A stretch of DNA of 64,000 bases from Hippasteria phrygiana (taxonomy: Eukaryota > Echinodermata > Asteroidea > Valvatida > Goniasteridae), in NCBI GenBank assembly GCA_037893225.1, contig JAZGUH010000279.1, forward strand, positions 1,364,001-1,428,000. The letters run 5' to 3'. The notes beneath the pieces were generated by a model. That model saw nothing but the letters and a program-made list of their open reading frames with translations, had not been told where the DNA came from and searched no databases. The translations under genes were made by a program, and so were the position numbers. Of the stretch, positions 27,274 through 41,678 are shown piece after piece. Each line of letters begins with the position of its first letter. Within the stretch, counting starts at the first letter, position 1.

Positions 27274-30200
27274 TTATGAATGAGTAAAGCAAGTCCATAC
27301 CCCAGGGAATTTGACAGGCATGGAGCAATAAATAGACGGTAATATGCACACAGATGTTGGCCGGAAAGAAAATAAACATTGCGAGGTTTGAATTTTCTCT
27401 ACAAGTTTTAACTCTAGGAAGCCGCCGATGATTGCAACATGTAGCGCCAGATCTAAGCTATACATACATGTCAAAATTACTGCATTTGGTTGATATTTCA
27501 TGCAATTATGAATGAGTAAAGCAAGTCCATACCCCAGGGAATTTGACAGGCATGGAGCAATAAATAGAAGGTAATATGTACACAGATGTTGGCCGGAAAG
27601 AAAATAAACATTGCGAGGTTTGAATTTTCTCCACAAGTTTTAACTCTAGGCAGCCGCCGATGATTGCAACATGTAGCGCCAGATCTAAGCTATCCATACA
27701 TGTCAAAATTACTGTATTTGGTTGATATTTCATGCAATTATGAATGAGTAAAGCAAGTCCATACCCCAGGGAATTTGACAGGCATGGAGCAATAAATAGA
27801 CGGTAATATGCACACAGATGTTGGCCGGAAAGAAAATAAACATTGCGAGGTTTGAATTTTCTCTACAAGTTTTAACTCTAGGAAGCCGCCGATGATTGCA
27901 ACATGTAGCGCCAGATCTAAGCTATCCATACATGTCAAAATTACTGTATTTGGTTGATATTTCATGCAATTATGAATGAGTAAAGCAAGTCCATACCCCA
28001 GGGAATTTGACAGGCATGGAGCAATAAATAGACGGTAATATGCACACAGATGTTGGCCGGAAAGAAAATAAACATTGCGAGGTTTGAATTTTCTCTACAA
28101 GTTTTAACTCTAGGAAGCCGCCGATGATTGCAACATGTAGCGCCAGATCTAAGCTATACATACATGTCAAAATTACTGCATTTGGTTGATATTTCATGCA
28201 ATTATGAATGAGTAAAGCAAGTCCATACCCCAGGGAATTTGACAGGCATGGAGCAATAAATAGACGGTAATATGTACACAGATGTTGGCCGGAAAGAAAA
28301 TAAACATTGCGAGGTTTGAATTTTCTCCACAAGTTTTAACTCTAGGCAGCCGCCGATGATTGCAACATGTAGCGCCAGATCTAAGCTATCCATACATGTC
28401 AAAATTACTGTATTTGGTTGATATTTCATGCAATTATGAATGAGTAAAGCAAGTCCATACCCCAGGGAATTTGACAGGCATGGAGCAATAAATAGACGGT
28501 AATATGCACACAGATGTTGGCCGGAAAGAAAATAAACATTGCGAGGTTTGAATTTTCTCTACAAGTTTTAACTCTAGGAAGCCGCCGATGATTGCAACAT
28601 GTAGCGCCAGATCTAAGCTATACATACATGTCAAAATTACTGCATTTGGTTGATATTTCATGCAATTATGAATGAGTAAAGCAAGTCCATACCCCAGGGA
28701 ATTTGACAGGCATGGAGCAATAAATAGAAGGTAATATGTACACAGATGTTGGCCGGAAAGAAAATAAACATTGCGAGGTTTGAATTTTCTCCACAAGTTT
28801 TAACTCTAGGCAGCCGCCGATGATTGCAACATGTAGCGCCAGATCTAAGCTATCCATACATGTCAAAATTACTGTATTTGGTTGATATTTCATGCAATTA
28901 TGAATGAGTAAAGCAAGTCCATACCCCAGGGAATTTGACAGGCATGGAGCAATAAATAGACGGTAATATGCACACAGATGTTGGCCGGAAAGAAAATAAA
29001 CATTGCGAGGTTTGAATTTTCTCTACAAGTTTTAACTCTAGGAAGCCGCCGATGATTGCAACATGTAGCGCCAGATCTAAGCTATCCATACATGTCAAAA
29101 TTACTGTATTTGGTTGATATTTCATGCAATTATGAATGAGTAAAGCAAGTCCATACCCCAGGGAATTTGACAGGCATGGAGCAATAAATAGACGGTAATA
29201 TGCACACAGATGTTGGCCGGAAAGAAAATAAACATTGCGAGGTTTGAATTTTCTCTACAAGTTTTAACTCTAGGAAGCCGCCGATGATTGCAACATGTAG
29301 CGCCAGATCTAAGCTATACATACATGTCAAAATTACTGCATTTGGTTGATATTTCATGCAATTATGAATGAGTAAAGCAAGTCCATACCCCAGGGAATTT
29401 GACAGGCATGGAGCAATAAATAGAAGGTAATATGTACACAGATGTTGGCCGGAAAGAAAATAAACATTGCGAGGTTTGAATTTTCTCCACAAGTTTTAAC
29501 TCTAGGCAGCCGCCGATGATTGCAACATGTAGCGCCAGATCTAAGCTATCCATACATGTCAAAATTACTGTATTTGGTTGATATTTCATGCAATTATGAA
29601 TGAGTAAAGCAAGTCCATACCCCAGGGAATTTGACAGGCATGGAGCAATAAATAGACGGTAATATGCACACAGATGTTGGCCGGAAAGAAAATAAACATT
29701 GCGAGGTTTGAATTTTCTCTACAAGTTTTAACTCTAGGAAGCCGCCGATGATTGCAACATGTAGCGCCAGATCTAAGCTATCCATACATGTCAAAATTAC
29801 TGTATTTGGTTGATATTTCATGCAATTATGAATGAATAAAGCAAGTCCATACCCCAGGGAATTTGACATGCATGGAGCAATAAATAGACGGTAATATGTA
29901 CACAGATGTTGGCCGGAAAGAAAATAAACATTGCGAGGTTTGAATTTTCTCCACAAGTTTTAACTCTGGGAAGCCGCCGATGATTGCAACATGTAGCGCC
30001 AGATCTAAGCTATACATACATGTCAAAATTACTGCATTTGGTTGATATTTCATGCAATTATGAATGAGTAAAGCAAGTCCATACCCCAGGGAATTTGACA
30101 TGCATGGAGCAATAAATAGACGGTAATATGTACACAGATGTTGGCCGGAAAGAAAATAAACATTGCGAGGTTTGAATTTTCTCCACAAGTTTTAACTCTG

Positions 30201-33073
30201 GGAAGCCGCCGATGATTGCAACATGTAGCGCCAGATCTAAGCTATACATACATGTCAAAATTACTGCATTTGGTTGATATTTCATGCAATTATGAATGAG
30301 TAAAGCAAGTCCATACCCCAGGGAATTTGACAGGCATGGAGCAATAAATAGACGGTAATATGTACACAGATGTTGGCCGGAAAGAAAATAAACATTGCGA
30401 GGTTTGAATTTTCTCCACAAGTTTTAACTCTAGGCAGCCGCCGATGATTGCAACATGTAGCGCCAGATCTAAGCTATCCATACATGTCAAAATTACTGTA
30501 TTTGGTTGATATTTCATGCAATTATGAATGAGTAAAGCAAGTCCATACCCCAGGGAATTTGACAGGCATGGAGCAATAAATAGACGGTAATATGCACACA
30601 GATGTTGGCCGGAAAGAAAATAAACATTGCGAGGTTTGAATTTTCTCTACAAGTTTTAACTCTAGGAAGCCGCCGATGATTGCAACATGTAGCGCCAGAT
30701 CTAAGCTATCCATACATGTCAAAATTACTGTATTTGGTTGATATTTCATGCAATTATGAATGAATAAAGCAAGTCCATACCCCAGGGAATTTGACATGCA
30801 TGGAGCAATAAATAGACGGTAACATGTACACAGATGTTGGCCGGAAAGAAAACAAACATTGCGAGGTTTGAATTTTCTCTACAAGTTTTAACTCTAGGAA
30901 GCCGCCGATGATTGCAACATGTAGCGCCAGATCTAAGCTATCCATACATGTCAAAATTACTGTATTTGGTTGATATTTCATGCAATTATGAATGAGTAAA
31001 GCAAGTCCATACCCCAGGGAATTTGACAGGCATGGAGCAATAAATAGACGGTAATATGCACACAGATGTTGGCCGGAAAGAAAATAAACATTGCGAGGTT
31101 TGAATTTTCTCTACAAGTTTTAACTCTAGGAAGCCGCCGATGATTGCAACATGTAGCGCCAGATCTAAGCTATCCATACATGTCAAAATTACTGTATTTG
31201 GTTGATATTTCATGCAATTATGAATGAATAAAGCAAGTCTATACCCCAGGGAATTTGACATGCATGGAGCAATAAATAGACGGTAACATGTACACAGATG
31301 TTGGCCGGAAAGAAAATAAACATTGCGAGGTTTGAATTTTCTCCACAAGTGTTAACTCTGGGAAGCCGCCGATGATTGCAACATGTAGCGCCAGATCTAA
31401 GCTATACATACATGTCAAAATTACTGCATTTGGTTGATATTTCATGCAATTATGAATGAGTAAAGCAAGTCCATACCCCAGGGAATTTGACAGGCATGGA
31501 GCAATAAATAGACGGTAATATGTACACAGATGTTGGCCGGAAAGAAAATAAACATTGCGAGGTTTGAATTTTCTCCACAAGTTTTAACTCTATGCAGCCG
31601 CCGATGATTGCAACATGTAGCGCCAGATCTAAGCTATCCATACATGTCAAAATTACTGTATTTGGTTGATATTTCATGCAATTATGAATGAGTAAAGCAA
31701 GTCCATACCCCAGGGAATTTGACAGGCATGGAGCAATAAATAGACGGTAATATGCACACAGATGTTGGCCGGAAAGAAAATAAACATTGCGAGGTTTGAA
31801 TTTTCTCTACAAGTTTTAACTCTAGTAAGCCGCCGATGATTGCAACATGTAGCGCCAGATCTAAGCTATCCATACATGTCAAAATTACTGTATTTGGTTG
31901 ATATTTCATGCAATTATGAATGAATAAAGCAAGTCCATACCCCAGGGAATTTGACATGCATGGAGCAATAAATAGACGGTAATATGTACACAGATGTTGG
32001 CCGGAAAGAAAATAAACATTGCGAGGTTTGAATTTTCTCCACAAGTTTTAACTCTGGGAAGCCGCCGATGATTGCAACATGTAGCGCCAGATCTAAGCTA
32101 TACATACATGTCAAAATTACTGCATTTGGTTGATATTTCATGCAATTATGAATGAGTAAAGCAAGTCCATACCCCAGGGAATTTGACAGGCATGGAGCAA
32201 TAAATAGAAGGTAATATGTACACAGATGTTGGCCGGAAAGAAAATAAACATTGCGAGGTTTGAATTTTCTCCACAAGTTTTAACTCTAGGCAGCCGCCGA
32301 TGATTGCAACATGTAGCGCCAGATCTAAGCTATCCATACATGTCAAAATTACTGTATTTGGTTGATATTTCATGCAATTATGAATGAGTAAAGCAAGTCC
32401 ATACCCCAGGGAATTTGACAGGCATGGAGCAATAAATAGACGGTAATATGCACACAGATGTTGGCCGGAAAGAAAATAAACATTGCGAGGTTTGAATTTT
32501 CTCTACAAGTTTTAACTCTAGGAAGCCGCCGATGATTGCAACATGTAGCGCCAGATCTAAGCTATCCATACATGTCAAAATTACTGTATTTGGTTGATAT
32601 TTCATGCAATTATGAATGAATAAAGCAAGTCCATACCCCAGGGAATTTGACATGCATGGAGCAATAAATAGACGGTAATATGTACACAGATGTTGGCCGG
32701 AAAGAAAATAAACATTGCGAGGTTTGAATTTTCTCCACAAGTTTTAACTCTGGGAAGCCGCCGATGATTGCAACATGTAGCGCCAGATCTAAGCTATACA
32801 TACATGTCAAAATTACTGCATTTGGTTGATATTTCATGCAATTATGAATGAGTAAAGCAAGTCCATACCCCAGGGAATTTGACAGGCATGGAGCAATAAA
32901 TAGACGGTAATATGTACACAGATGTTGGCCGGAAAGAAAATAAACATTGCGAGGTTTGAATTTTCTCCACAAGTTTTAACTCTAGGCAGCCGCCGATGAT
33001 TGCAACATGTAGCGCCAGATCTAAGCTATCCATACATGTCAAAATTACTGTATTTGGTTGATATTTCATGCAA
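27274..33073. repeat. 25-monomer HOR unit B (5,800 bp, one gain and one loss)
   Basis: Unit B follows the order of unit A except for two whole-monomer events. A P-class monomer is doubled (gggaag starts both near 29,978 and near 30,210). One monomer is lost where an L-class left part joins the right part of the following C-class monomer, between about 31,827 and 31,981. Net length stays 25 monomers in this phase. Otherwise the sequence appears nearly identical to unit A. The doubled pentamer occupies 27,274 to 29,593. Confidence 0.85.
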
Positions 33074-36000
33074 TTATGAATGAGTAAAGCAAGTCCATAC
33101 CCCAGGGAATTTGACAGGCATGGAGCAATAAATAGACGGTAATATGCACACAGATGTTGGCCGGAAAGAAAATAAACATTGCGAGGTTTGAATTTTCTCT
33201 ACAAGTTTTAACTCTAGGAAGCCGCCGATGATTGCAACATGTAGCGCCAGATCTAAGCTATACATACATGTCAAAATTACTGCATTTGGTTGATATTTCA
33301 TGCAATTATGAATGAGTAAAGCAAGTCCATACCCCAGGGAATTTGACAGGCATGGAGCAATAAATAGAAGGTAATATGTACACAGATGTTGGCCGGAAAG
33401 AAAATAAACATTGCGAGGTTTGAATTTTCTCCACAAGTTTTAACTCTAGGCAGCCGCCGATGATTGCAACATGTAGCGCCAGATCTAAGCTATCCATACA
33501 TGTCAAAATTACTGTATTTGGTTGATATTTCATGCAATTATGAATGAGTAAAGCAAGTCCATACCCCAGGGAATTTGACAGGCATGGAGCAATAAATAGA
33601 CGGTAATATGCACACAGATGTTGGCCGGAAAGAAAATAAACATTGCGAGGTTTGAATTTTCTCTACAAGTTTTAACTCTAGGAAGCCGCCGATGATTGCA
33701 ACATGTAGCGCCAGATCTAAGCTATCCATACATGTCAAAATTACTGTATTTGGTTGATATTTCATGCAATTATGAATGAGTAAAGCAAGTCCATACCCCA
33801 GGGAATTTGACAGGCATGGAGCAATAAATAGACGGTAATATGCACACAGATGTTGGCCGGAAAGAAAATAAACATTGCGAGGTTTGAATTTTCTCTACAA
33901 GTTTTAACTCTAGGAAGCCGCCGATGATTGCAACATGTAGCGCCAGATCTAAGCTATACATACATGTCAAAATTACTGCATTTGGTTGATATTTCATGCA
34001 ATTATGAATGAGTAAAGCAAGTCCATACCCCAGGGAATTTGACAGGCATGGAGCAATAAATAGACGGTAATATGTACACAGATGTTGGCCGGAAAGAAAA
34101 TAAACATTGCGAGGTTTGAATTTTCTCCACAAGTTTTAACTCTAGGCAGCCGCCGATGATTGCAACATGTAGCGCCAGATCTAAGCTATCCATACATGTC
34201 AAAATTACTGTATTTGGTTGATATTTCATGCAATTATGAATGAGTAAAGCAAGTCCATACCCCAGGGAATTTGACAGGCATGGAGCAATAAATAGACGGT
34301 AATATGCACACAGATGTTGGCCGGAAAGAAAATAAACATTGCGAGGTTTGAATTTTCTCTACAAGTTTTAACTCTAGGAAGCCGCCGATGATTGCAACAT
34401 GTAGCGCCAGATCTAAGCTATACATACATGTCAAAATTACTGCATTTGGTTGATATTTCATGCAATTATGAATGAGTAAAGCAAGTCCATACCCCAGGGA
34501 ATTTGACAGGCATGGAGCAATAAATAGAAGGTAATATGTACACAGATGTTGGCCGGAAAGAAAATAAACATTGCGAGGTTTGAATTTTCTCCACAAGTTT
34601 TAACTCTAGGCAGCCGCCGATGATTGCAACATGTAGCGCCAGATCTAAGCTATCCATACATGTCAAAATTACTGTATTTGGTTGATATTTCATGCAATTA
34701 TGAATGAGTAAAGCAAGTCCATACCCCAGGGAATTTGACAGGCATGGAGCAATAAATAGACGGTAATATGCACACAGATGTTGGCCGGAAAGAAAATAAA
34801 CATTGCGAGGTTTGAATTTTCTCTACAAGTTTTAACTCTAGGAAGCCGCCGATGATTGCAACATGTAGCGCCAGATCTAAGCTATCCATACATGTCAAAA
34901 TTACTGTATTTGGTTGATATTTCATGCAATTATGAATGAGTAAAGCAAGTCCATACCCCAGGGAATTTGACAGGCATGGAGCAATAAATAGACGGTAATA
35001 TGCACACAGATGTTGGCCGGAAAGAAAATAAACATTGCGAGGTTTGAATTTTCTCTACAAGTTTTAACTCTAGGAAGCCGCCGATGATTGCAACATGTAG
35101 CGCCAGATCTAAGCTATACATACATGTCAAAATTACTGCATTTGGTTGATATTTCATGCAATTATGAATGAGTAAAGCAAGTCCATACCCCAGGGAATTT
35201 GACAGGCATGGAGCAATAAATAGAAGGTAATATGTACACAGATGTTGGCCGGAAAGAAAATAAACATTGCGAGGTTTGAATTTTCTCCACAAGTTTTAAC
35301 TCTAGGCAGCCGCCGATGATTGCAACATGTAGCGCCAGATCTAAGCTATCCATACATGTCAAAATTACTGTATTTGGTTGATATTTCATGCAATTATGAA
35401 TGAATAAAGCAAGTCCATACCCCAGGGAATTTGACATGCATGGAGCAATAAATAGACGGTAATATGTACACAGATGTTGGCCGGAAAGAAAATAAACATT
35501 GCGAGGTTTGAATTTTCTCCACAAGTTTTAACTCTGGGAAGCCGCCGATGATTGCAACATGTAGCGCCAGATCTAAGCTATACATACATGTCAAAATTAC
35601 TGCATTTGGTTGATATTTCATGCAATTATGAATGAGTAAAGCAAGTCCATACCCCAGGGAATTTGACATGCATGGAGCAATAAATAGACGGTAATATGTA
35701 CACAGATGTTGGCCGGAAAGAAAATAAACATTGCGAGGTTTGAATTTTCTCCACAAGTTTTAACTCTGGGAAGCCGCCGATGATTGCAACATGTAGCGCC
35801 AGATCTAAGCTATACATACATGTCAAAATTACTGCATTTGGTTGATATTTCATGCAATTATGAATGAGTAAAGCAAGTCCATACCCCAGGGAATTTGACA
35901 GGCATGGAGCAATAAATAGACGGTAATATGTACACAGATGTTGGCCGGAAAGAAAATAAACATTGCGAGGTTTGAATTTTCTCCACAAGTTTTAACTCTA

Positions 36001-38873
36001 GGCAGCCGCCGATGATTGCAACATGTAGCGCCAGATCTAAGCTATCCATACATGTCAAAATTACTGTATTTGGTTGATATTTCATGCAATTATGAATGAG
36101 TAAAGCAAGTCCATACCCCAGGGAATTTGACAGGCATGGAGCAATAAATAGACGGTAATATGCACACAGATGTTGGCCGGAAAGAAAATAAACATTGCGA
36201 GGTTTGAATTTTCTCTACAAGTTTTAACTCTAGGAAGCCGCCGATGATTGCAACATGTAGCGCCAGATCTAAGCTATCCATACATGTCAAAATTACTGTA
36301 TTTGGTTGATATTTCATGCAATTATGAATGAATAAAGCAAGTCCATACCCCAGGGAATTTGACATGCATGGAGCAATAAATAGACGGTAACATGTACACA
36401 GATGTTGGCCGGAAAGAAAACAAACATTGCGAGGTTTGAATTTTCTCTACAAGTTTTAACTCTAGGAAGCCGCCGATGATTGCAACATGTAGCGCCAGAT
36501 CTAAGCTATCCATACATGTCAAAATTACTGTATTTGGTTGATATTTCATGCAATTATGAATGAGTAAAGCAAGTCCATACCCCAGGGAATTTGACAGGCA
36601 TGGAGCAATAAATAGACGGTAATATGCACACAGATGTTGGCCGGAAAGAAAATAAACATTGCGAGGTTTGAATTTTCTCTACAAGTTTTAACTCTAGGAA
36701 GCCGCCGATGATTGCAACATGTAGCGCCAGATCTAAGCTATCCATACATGTCAAAATTACTGTATTTGGTTGATATTTCATGCAATTATGAATGAATAAA
36801 GCAAGTCTATACCCCAGGGAATTTGACATGCATGGAGCAATAAATAGACGGTAACATGTACACAGATGTTGGCCGGAAAGAAAATAAACATTGCGAGGTT
36901 TGAATTTTCTCCACAAGTGTTAACTCTGGGAAGCCGCCGATGATTGCAACATGTAGCGCCAGATCTAAGCTATACATACATGTCAAAATTACTGCATTTG
37001 GTTGATATTTCATGCAATTATGAATGAGTAAAGCAAGTCCATACCCCAGGGAATTTGACAGGCATGGAGCAATAAATAGACGGTAATATGTACACAGATG
37101 TTGGCCGGAAAGAAAATAAACATTGCGAGGTTTGAATTTTCTCCACAAGTTTTAACTCTATGCAGCCGCCGATGATTGCAACATGTAGCGCCAGATCTAA
37201 GCTATCCATACATGTCAAAATTACTGTATTTGGTTGATATTTCATGCAATTATGAATGAGTAAAGCAAGTCCATACCCCAGGGAATTTGACAGGCATGGA
37301 GCAATAAATAGACGGTAATATGCACACAGATGTTGGCCGGAAAGAAAATAAACATTGCGAGGTTTGAATTTTCTCTACAAGTTTTAACTCTAGTAAGCCG
37401 CCGATGATTGCAACATGTAGCGCCAGATCTAAGCTATCCATACATGTCAAAATTACTGTATTTGGTTGATATTTCATGCAATTATGAATGAATAAAGCAA
37501 GTCCATACCCCAGGGAATTTGACATGCATGGAGCAATAAATAGACGGTAACATGTACACAGATGTTGGCCGGAAAGAAAATAAACATTGCGAGGTTTGAA
37601 TTTTCTCTACAAGTTTTAACTCTAGGCAGCCGCCGATGATTGCAACATGTAGCGCCAGATCTAAGCTATCCATACATGTCAAAATTACTGTATTTGGTTG
37701 ATATTTCATGCAATTATGAATGAATAAAGCAAGTCCATACCCCAGGGAATTTGACATGCATGGAGCAATAAATAGACGGTAATATGTACACAGATGTTGG
37801 CCGGAAAGAAAATAAACATTGCGAGGTTTGAATTTTCTCCACAAGTTTTAACTCTGGGAAGCCGCCGATGATTGCAACATGTAGCGCCAGATCTAAGCTA
37901 TACATACATGTCAAAATTACTGCATTTGGTTGATATTTCATGCAATTATGAATGAGTAAAGCAAGTCCATACCCCAGGGAATTTGACAGGCATGGAGCAA
38001 TAAATAGAAGGTAATATGTACACAGATGTTGGCCGGAAAGAAAATAAACATTGCGAGGTTTGAATTTTCTCCACAAGTTTTAACTCTAGGCAGCCGCCGA
38101 TGATTGCAACATGTAGCGCCAGATCTAAGCTATACATACATGTCAAAATTACTGTATTTGGTTGATATTTCATGCAATTATGAATGAGTAAAGCAAGTCC
38201 ATACCCCAGGGAATTTGACAGGCATGGAGCAATAAATAGACGGTAATATGCACACAGATGTTGGCCGGAAAGAAAATAAACATTGCGAGGTTTGAATTTT
38301 CTCTACAAGTTTTAACTCTAGGAAGCCGCCGATGATTGCAACATGTAGCGCCAGATCTAAGCTATCCATACATGTCAAAATTACTGTATTTGGTTGATAT
38401 TTCATGCAATTATGAATGAATAAAGCAAGTCCATACCCCAGGGAATTTGACATGCATGGAGCAATAAATAGACGGTAATATGTACACAGATGTTGGCCGG
38501 AAAGAAAATAAACATTGCGAGGTTTGAATTTTCTCCACAAGTTTTAACTCTGGGAAGCCGCCGATGATTGCAACATGTAGCGCCAGATCTAAGCTATACA
38601 TACATGTCAAAATTACTGCATTTGGTTGATATTTCATGCAATTATGAATGAGTAAAGCAAGTCCATACCCCAGGGAATTTGACAGGCATGGAGCAATAAA
38701 TAGACGGTAATATGTACACAGATGTTGGCCGGAAAGAAAATAAACATTGCGAGGTTTGAATTTTCTCCACAAGTTTTAACTCTAGGCAGCCGCCGATGAT
38801 TGCAACATGTAGCGCCAGATCTAAGCTATCCATACATGTCAAAATTACTGTATTTGGTTGATATTTCATGCAA
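33074..38873. repeat. 25-monomer HOR unit C (5,800 bp, one gain and one loss)
   Basis: Unit C shares the doubled P monomer with unit B (gggaag near 35,535 and 35,767), so B and C share an ancestor after A. It keeps the L-C pair that B lost. Instead it lost one monomer at a different place: a C-class left half joins an ataaag right half between about 35,315 and 35,402. A private tatacat (about 38,134) occurs in a monomer that has tatccat in A and B. The doubled pentamer runs from 33,074 into this junction. Confidence 0.85.
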
Positions 38874-39579
38874 TTATGAATGAGTAAAGCAAGTCCATAC
38901 CCCAGGGAATTTGACAGGCATGGAGCAATAAATAGACGGTAATATGCACACAGATGTTGGCCGGAAAGAAAATAAACATTGCGAGGTTTGAATTTTCTCT
39001 ACAAGTTTTAACTCTAGGAAGCCGCCGATGATTGCAACATGTAGCGCCAGATCTAAGCTATACATACATGTCAAAATTACTGCATTTGGTTGATATTTCA
39101 TGCAATTATGAATGAGTAAAGCAAGTCCATACCCCAGGGAATTTGACAGGCATGGAGCAATAAATAGAAGGTAATATGTACACAGATGTTGGCCGGAAAG
39201 AAAATAAACATTGCGAGGTTTGAATTTTCTCCACAAGTTTTAACTCTAGGCAGCCGCCGATGATTGCAACATGTAGCGCCAGATCTAAGCTATCCATACA
39301 TGTCAAAATTACTGTATTTGGTTGATATTTCATGCAATTATGAATGAGTAAAGCAAGTCCATACCCCAGGGAATTTGACAGGCATGGAGCAATAAATAGA
39401 CGGTAATATGCACACAGATGTTGGCCGGAAAGAAAATAAACATTGCGAGGTTTGAATTTTCTCTACAAGTTTTAACTCTAGGAAGCCGCCGATGATTGCA
39501 ACATGTAGCGCCAGATCTAAGCTATCCATACATGTCAAAATTACTGTATTTGGTTGATATTTCATGCAATTATGAATGA
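38874..39579. repeat. 25-monomer HOR, partial unit D
   Basis: Three further monomers follow the start of the 25-monomer order. The match to unit C ends at base 39,580 (A, gaataaag) against 33,780 (G, gagtaaag). This marks the right edge of the homogeneous HOR domain. Confidence 0.75.
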
Positions 39580-41678
39580 ATAAAGCAAGTCCATACCCCA
39601 GGGAATTTGACATGCATGGAGCAATAAATAGACGGTAATATGTACACAGATGTTGGCCGGAAAGAAAATAAACATTGCGAGGTTTGAATTTTCTCCACAA
39701 GTTTTAACTCTGGGAAGCCGCCGATGATTGCAACATGTAGCGCCAGATCTAAGCTATACATACATGTCAAAATTACTGCATTTGGTTGATATTTCATGCA
39801 ATTATGAATGAGTAAAGCAAGTCCATACCCCAGGGAATTTGACAGGCATGGAGCAATAAATAGACGGTAATATGTACACAGATGTTGGCCGGAAAGAAAA
39901 TAAACATTGCGAGGTTTGAATTTTCTCCACAAGTTTTAACTCTAGGCAGCCGCCGATGATTGCAACATGTAGCGCCAGATCTAAGCTATCCATACATGTC
40001 AAAATTACTGTATTTGGTTGATATTTCATGCAATTATGAATGAATAAAGCAAGTCCATACCCCAGGGAATTTGACATGCATGGAGCAATAAATAGACGGT
40101 AACATGTACACAGATGTTGGCCGGAAAGAAAACAAACATTGCGAGGTTTGAATTTTCTCTACAAGTTTTAACTCTAGGAAGCCGCCGATGATTGCAACAT
40201 GTAGCGCCAGATCTAAGCTATCCATACATGTCAAACTTACTGTATTTGGTTGATATTTCATGCAATTATGAATGAGTAAAGCAAGTCCATACCCCAGGGA
40301 ATTTGACAGGCATGGAGCAATAAATAGAAGGTAATATGCACACAGATGTTGGCCGGAAAGAAAATAAACATTGCGAGGTTTGAATTTTCTCCACAAGTTT
40401 TAACTCTAGGAAGCCGCCGATGATTGCAACATGTAGCGCCAGATCTAAGCTATCCATACATGTCAAAATTACTGTATTTGGTTGATATTTCATGCAATTA
40501 TGAATGAGTAAAGCAAGTCCATACCCCAGGGAATTTGACATGCATGGAGCAATAAATAGACGGTAATATGTACACAGATGTTGGCCGGAAAGAAAATAAA
40601 CATTGCGAGGTTTGAATTTTCTCCACAAGTTTTAACTCTGGGAAGCCGCCGATGATTGCAACATGTAGCGCCAGATCTAAGCTATACATACATGTCAAAA
40701 TTACTGCATTTGGTTGATATTTCATGCAATTATGAATGAGTAAAGCAAGTCCATACCCCAGGGAATTTGACAGGCATGGAGCAATAAATAGACGGTAATA
40801 TGTACACAGATGTTGGCCGGAAAGAAAATAAACATTGCGAGGTTTGAATTTTCTCCACAAGTTTTAACTCTAGGCAGCCGCCGATGATTGCAACATGTAG
40901 CGCCAGATCTAAGCTATCCATACATGTCAAAATTACTGTATTTGGTTGATATTTCATGCAATTATGAATGAGTAAAGCAAGTCCATACCCCAGGGAATTT
41001 GACAGGCATGGAGCAATAAATAGACGGTAATATGCACACAGATGTTGGCCGGAAAGAAAATAAACATTGCGAGGTTTGAATTTTCTCTACAAGTTTTAAC
41101 TCTAGGAAGCCGCCGATGATTGCAACATGTAGCGCCAGATCTAAGCTATCCATACATGTCAAAATTACTGTATTTGGTTGATATTTCATGCAATTATGAA
41201 TGAATAAAGCAAGTCCATACCCCAGGGAATTTGACATGCATGGAGCAATAAATAGACGGTAATATGTACACAGATGTTGGCCGGAAAGAAAATAAACATT
41301 GCGAGGTTTGAATTTTCTCCACAAGTTTTAACTCTAGGCAGCCGCCGATGATTGCAACATGTAGCGCCAGATCTAAGCTATCCATACATGTCAAAATTAC
41401 TGTATTTGGTTGATATTTCATGCAATTATGAATGAGTAAAGCAAGTCCATACCCCAGGGAATTTGACAGGCATGGAGCAATAAATAGACGGTAATATGCA
41501 CACAGATGTTGGCCGGAAAGAAAATAAACATTGCGAGGTTTGAATTTTCTCCACAAGTTTTAACTCTAGGAAGCCGCCGATGATTGCAACATGTAGCGCC
41601 AGATCTAAGCTATCCATACATGTCAAAATTACTGTATTTGGTTGATATTTCATGCAATTATGAATGAGTAAAGCAAGT
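39580..41678. repeat. Transitional monomers between the two HOR families
   Basis: About nine monomers that do not continue the 25-monomer order and do not yet carry the right-block markers. They include a fifth example of the gaaaacaaac allele (C at 40,133), 16 monomers after the previous one at 36,421, and a private tcaaactta change at 40,236. Several monomers combine allele sets that occur separately on either side, as expected at a domain boundary made by unequal exchange. No gene is seen. Confidence 0.6.
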
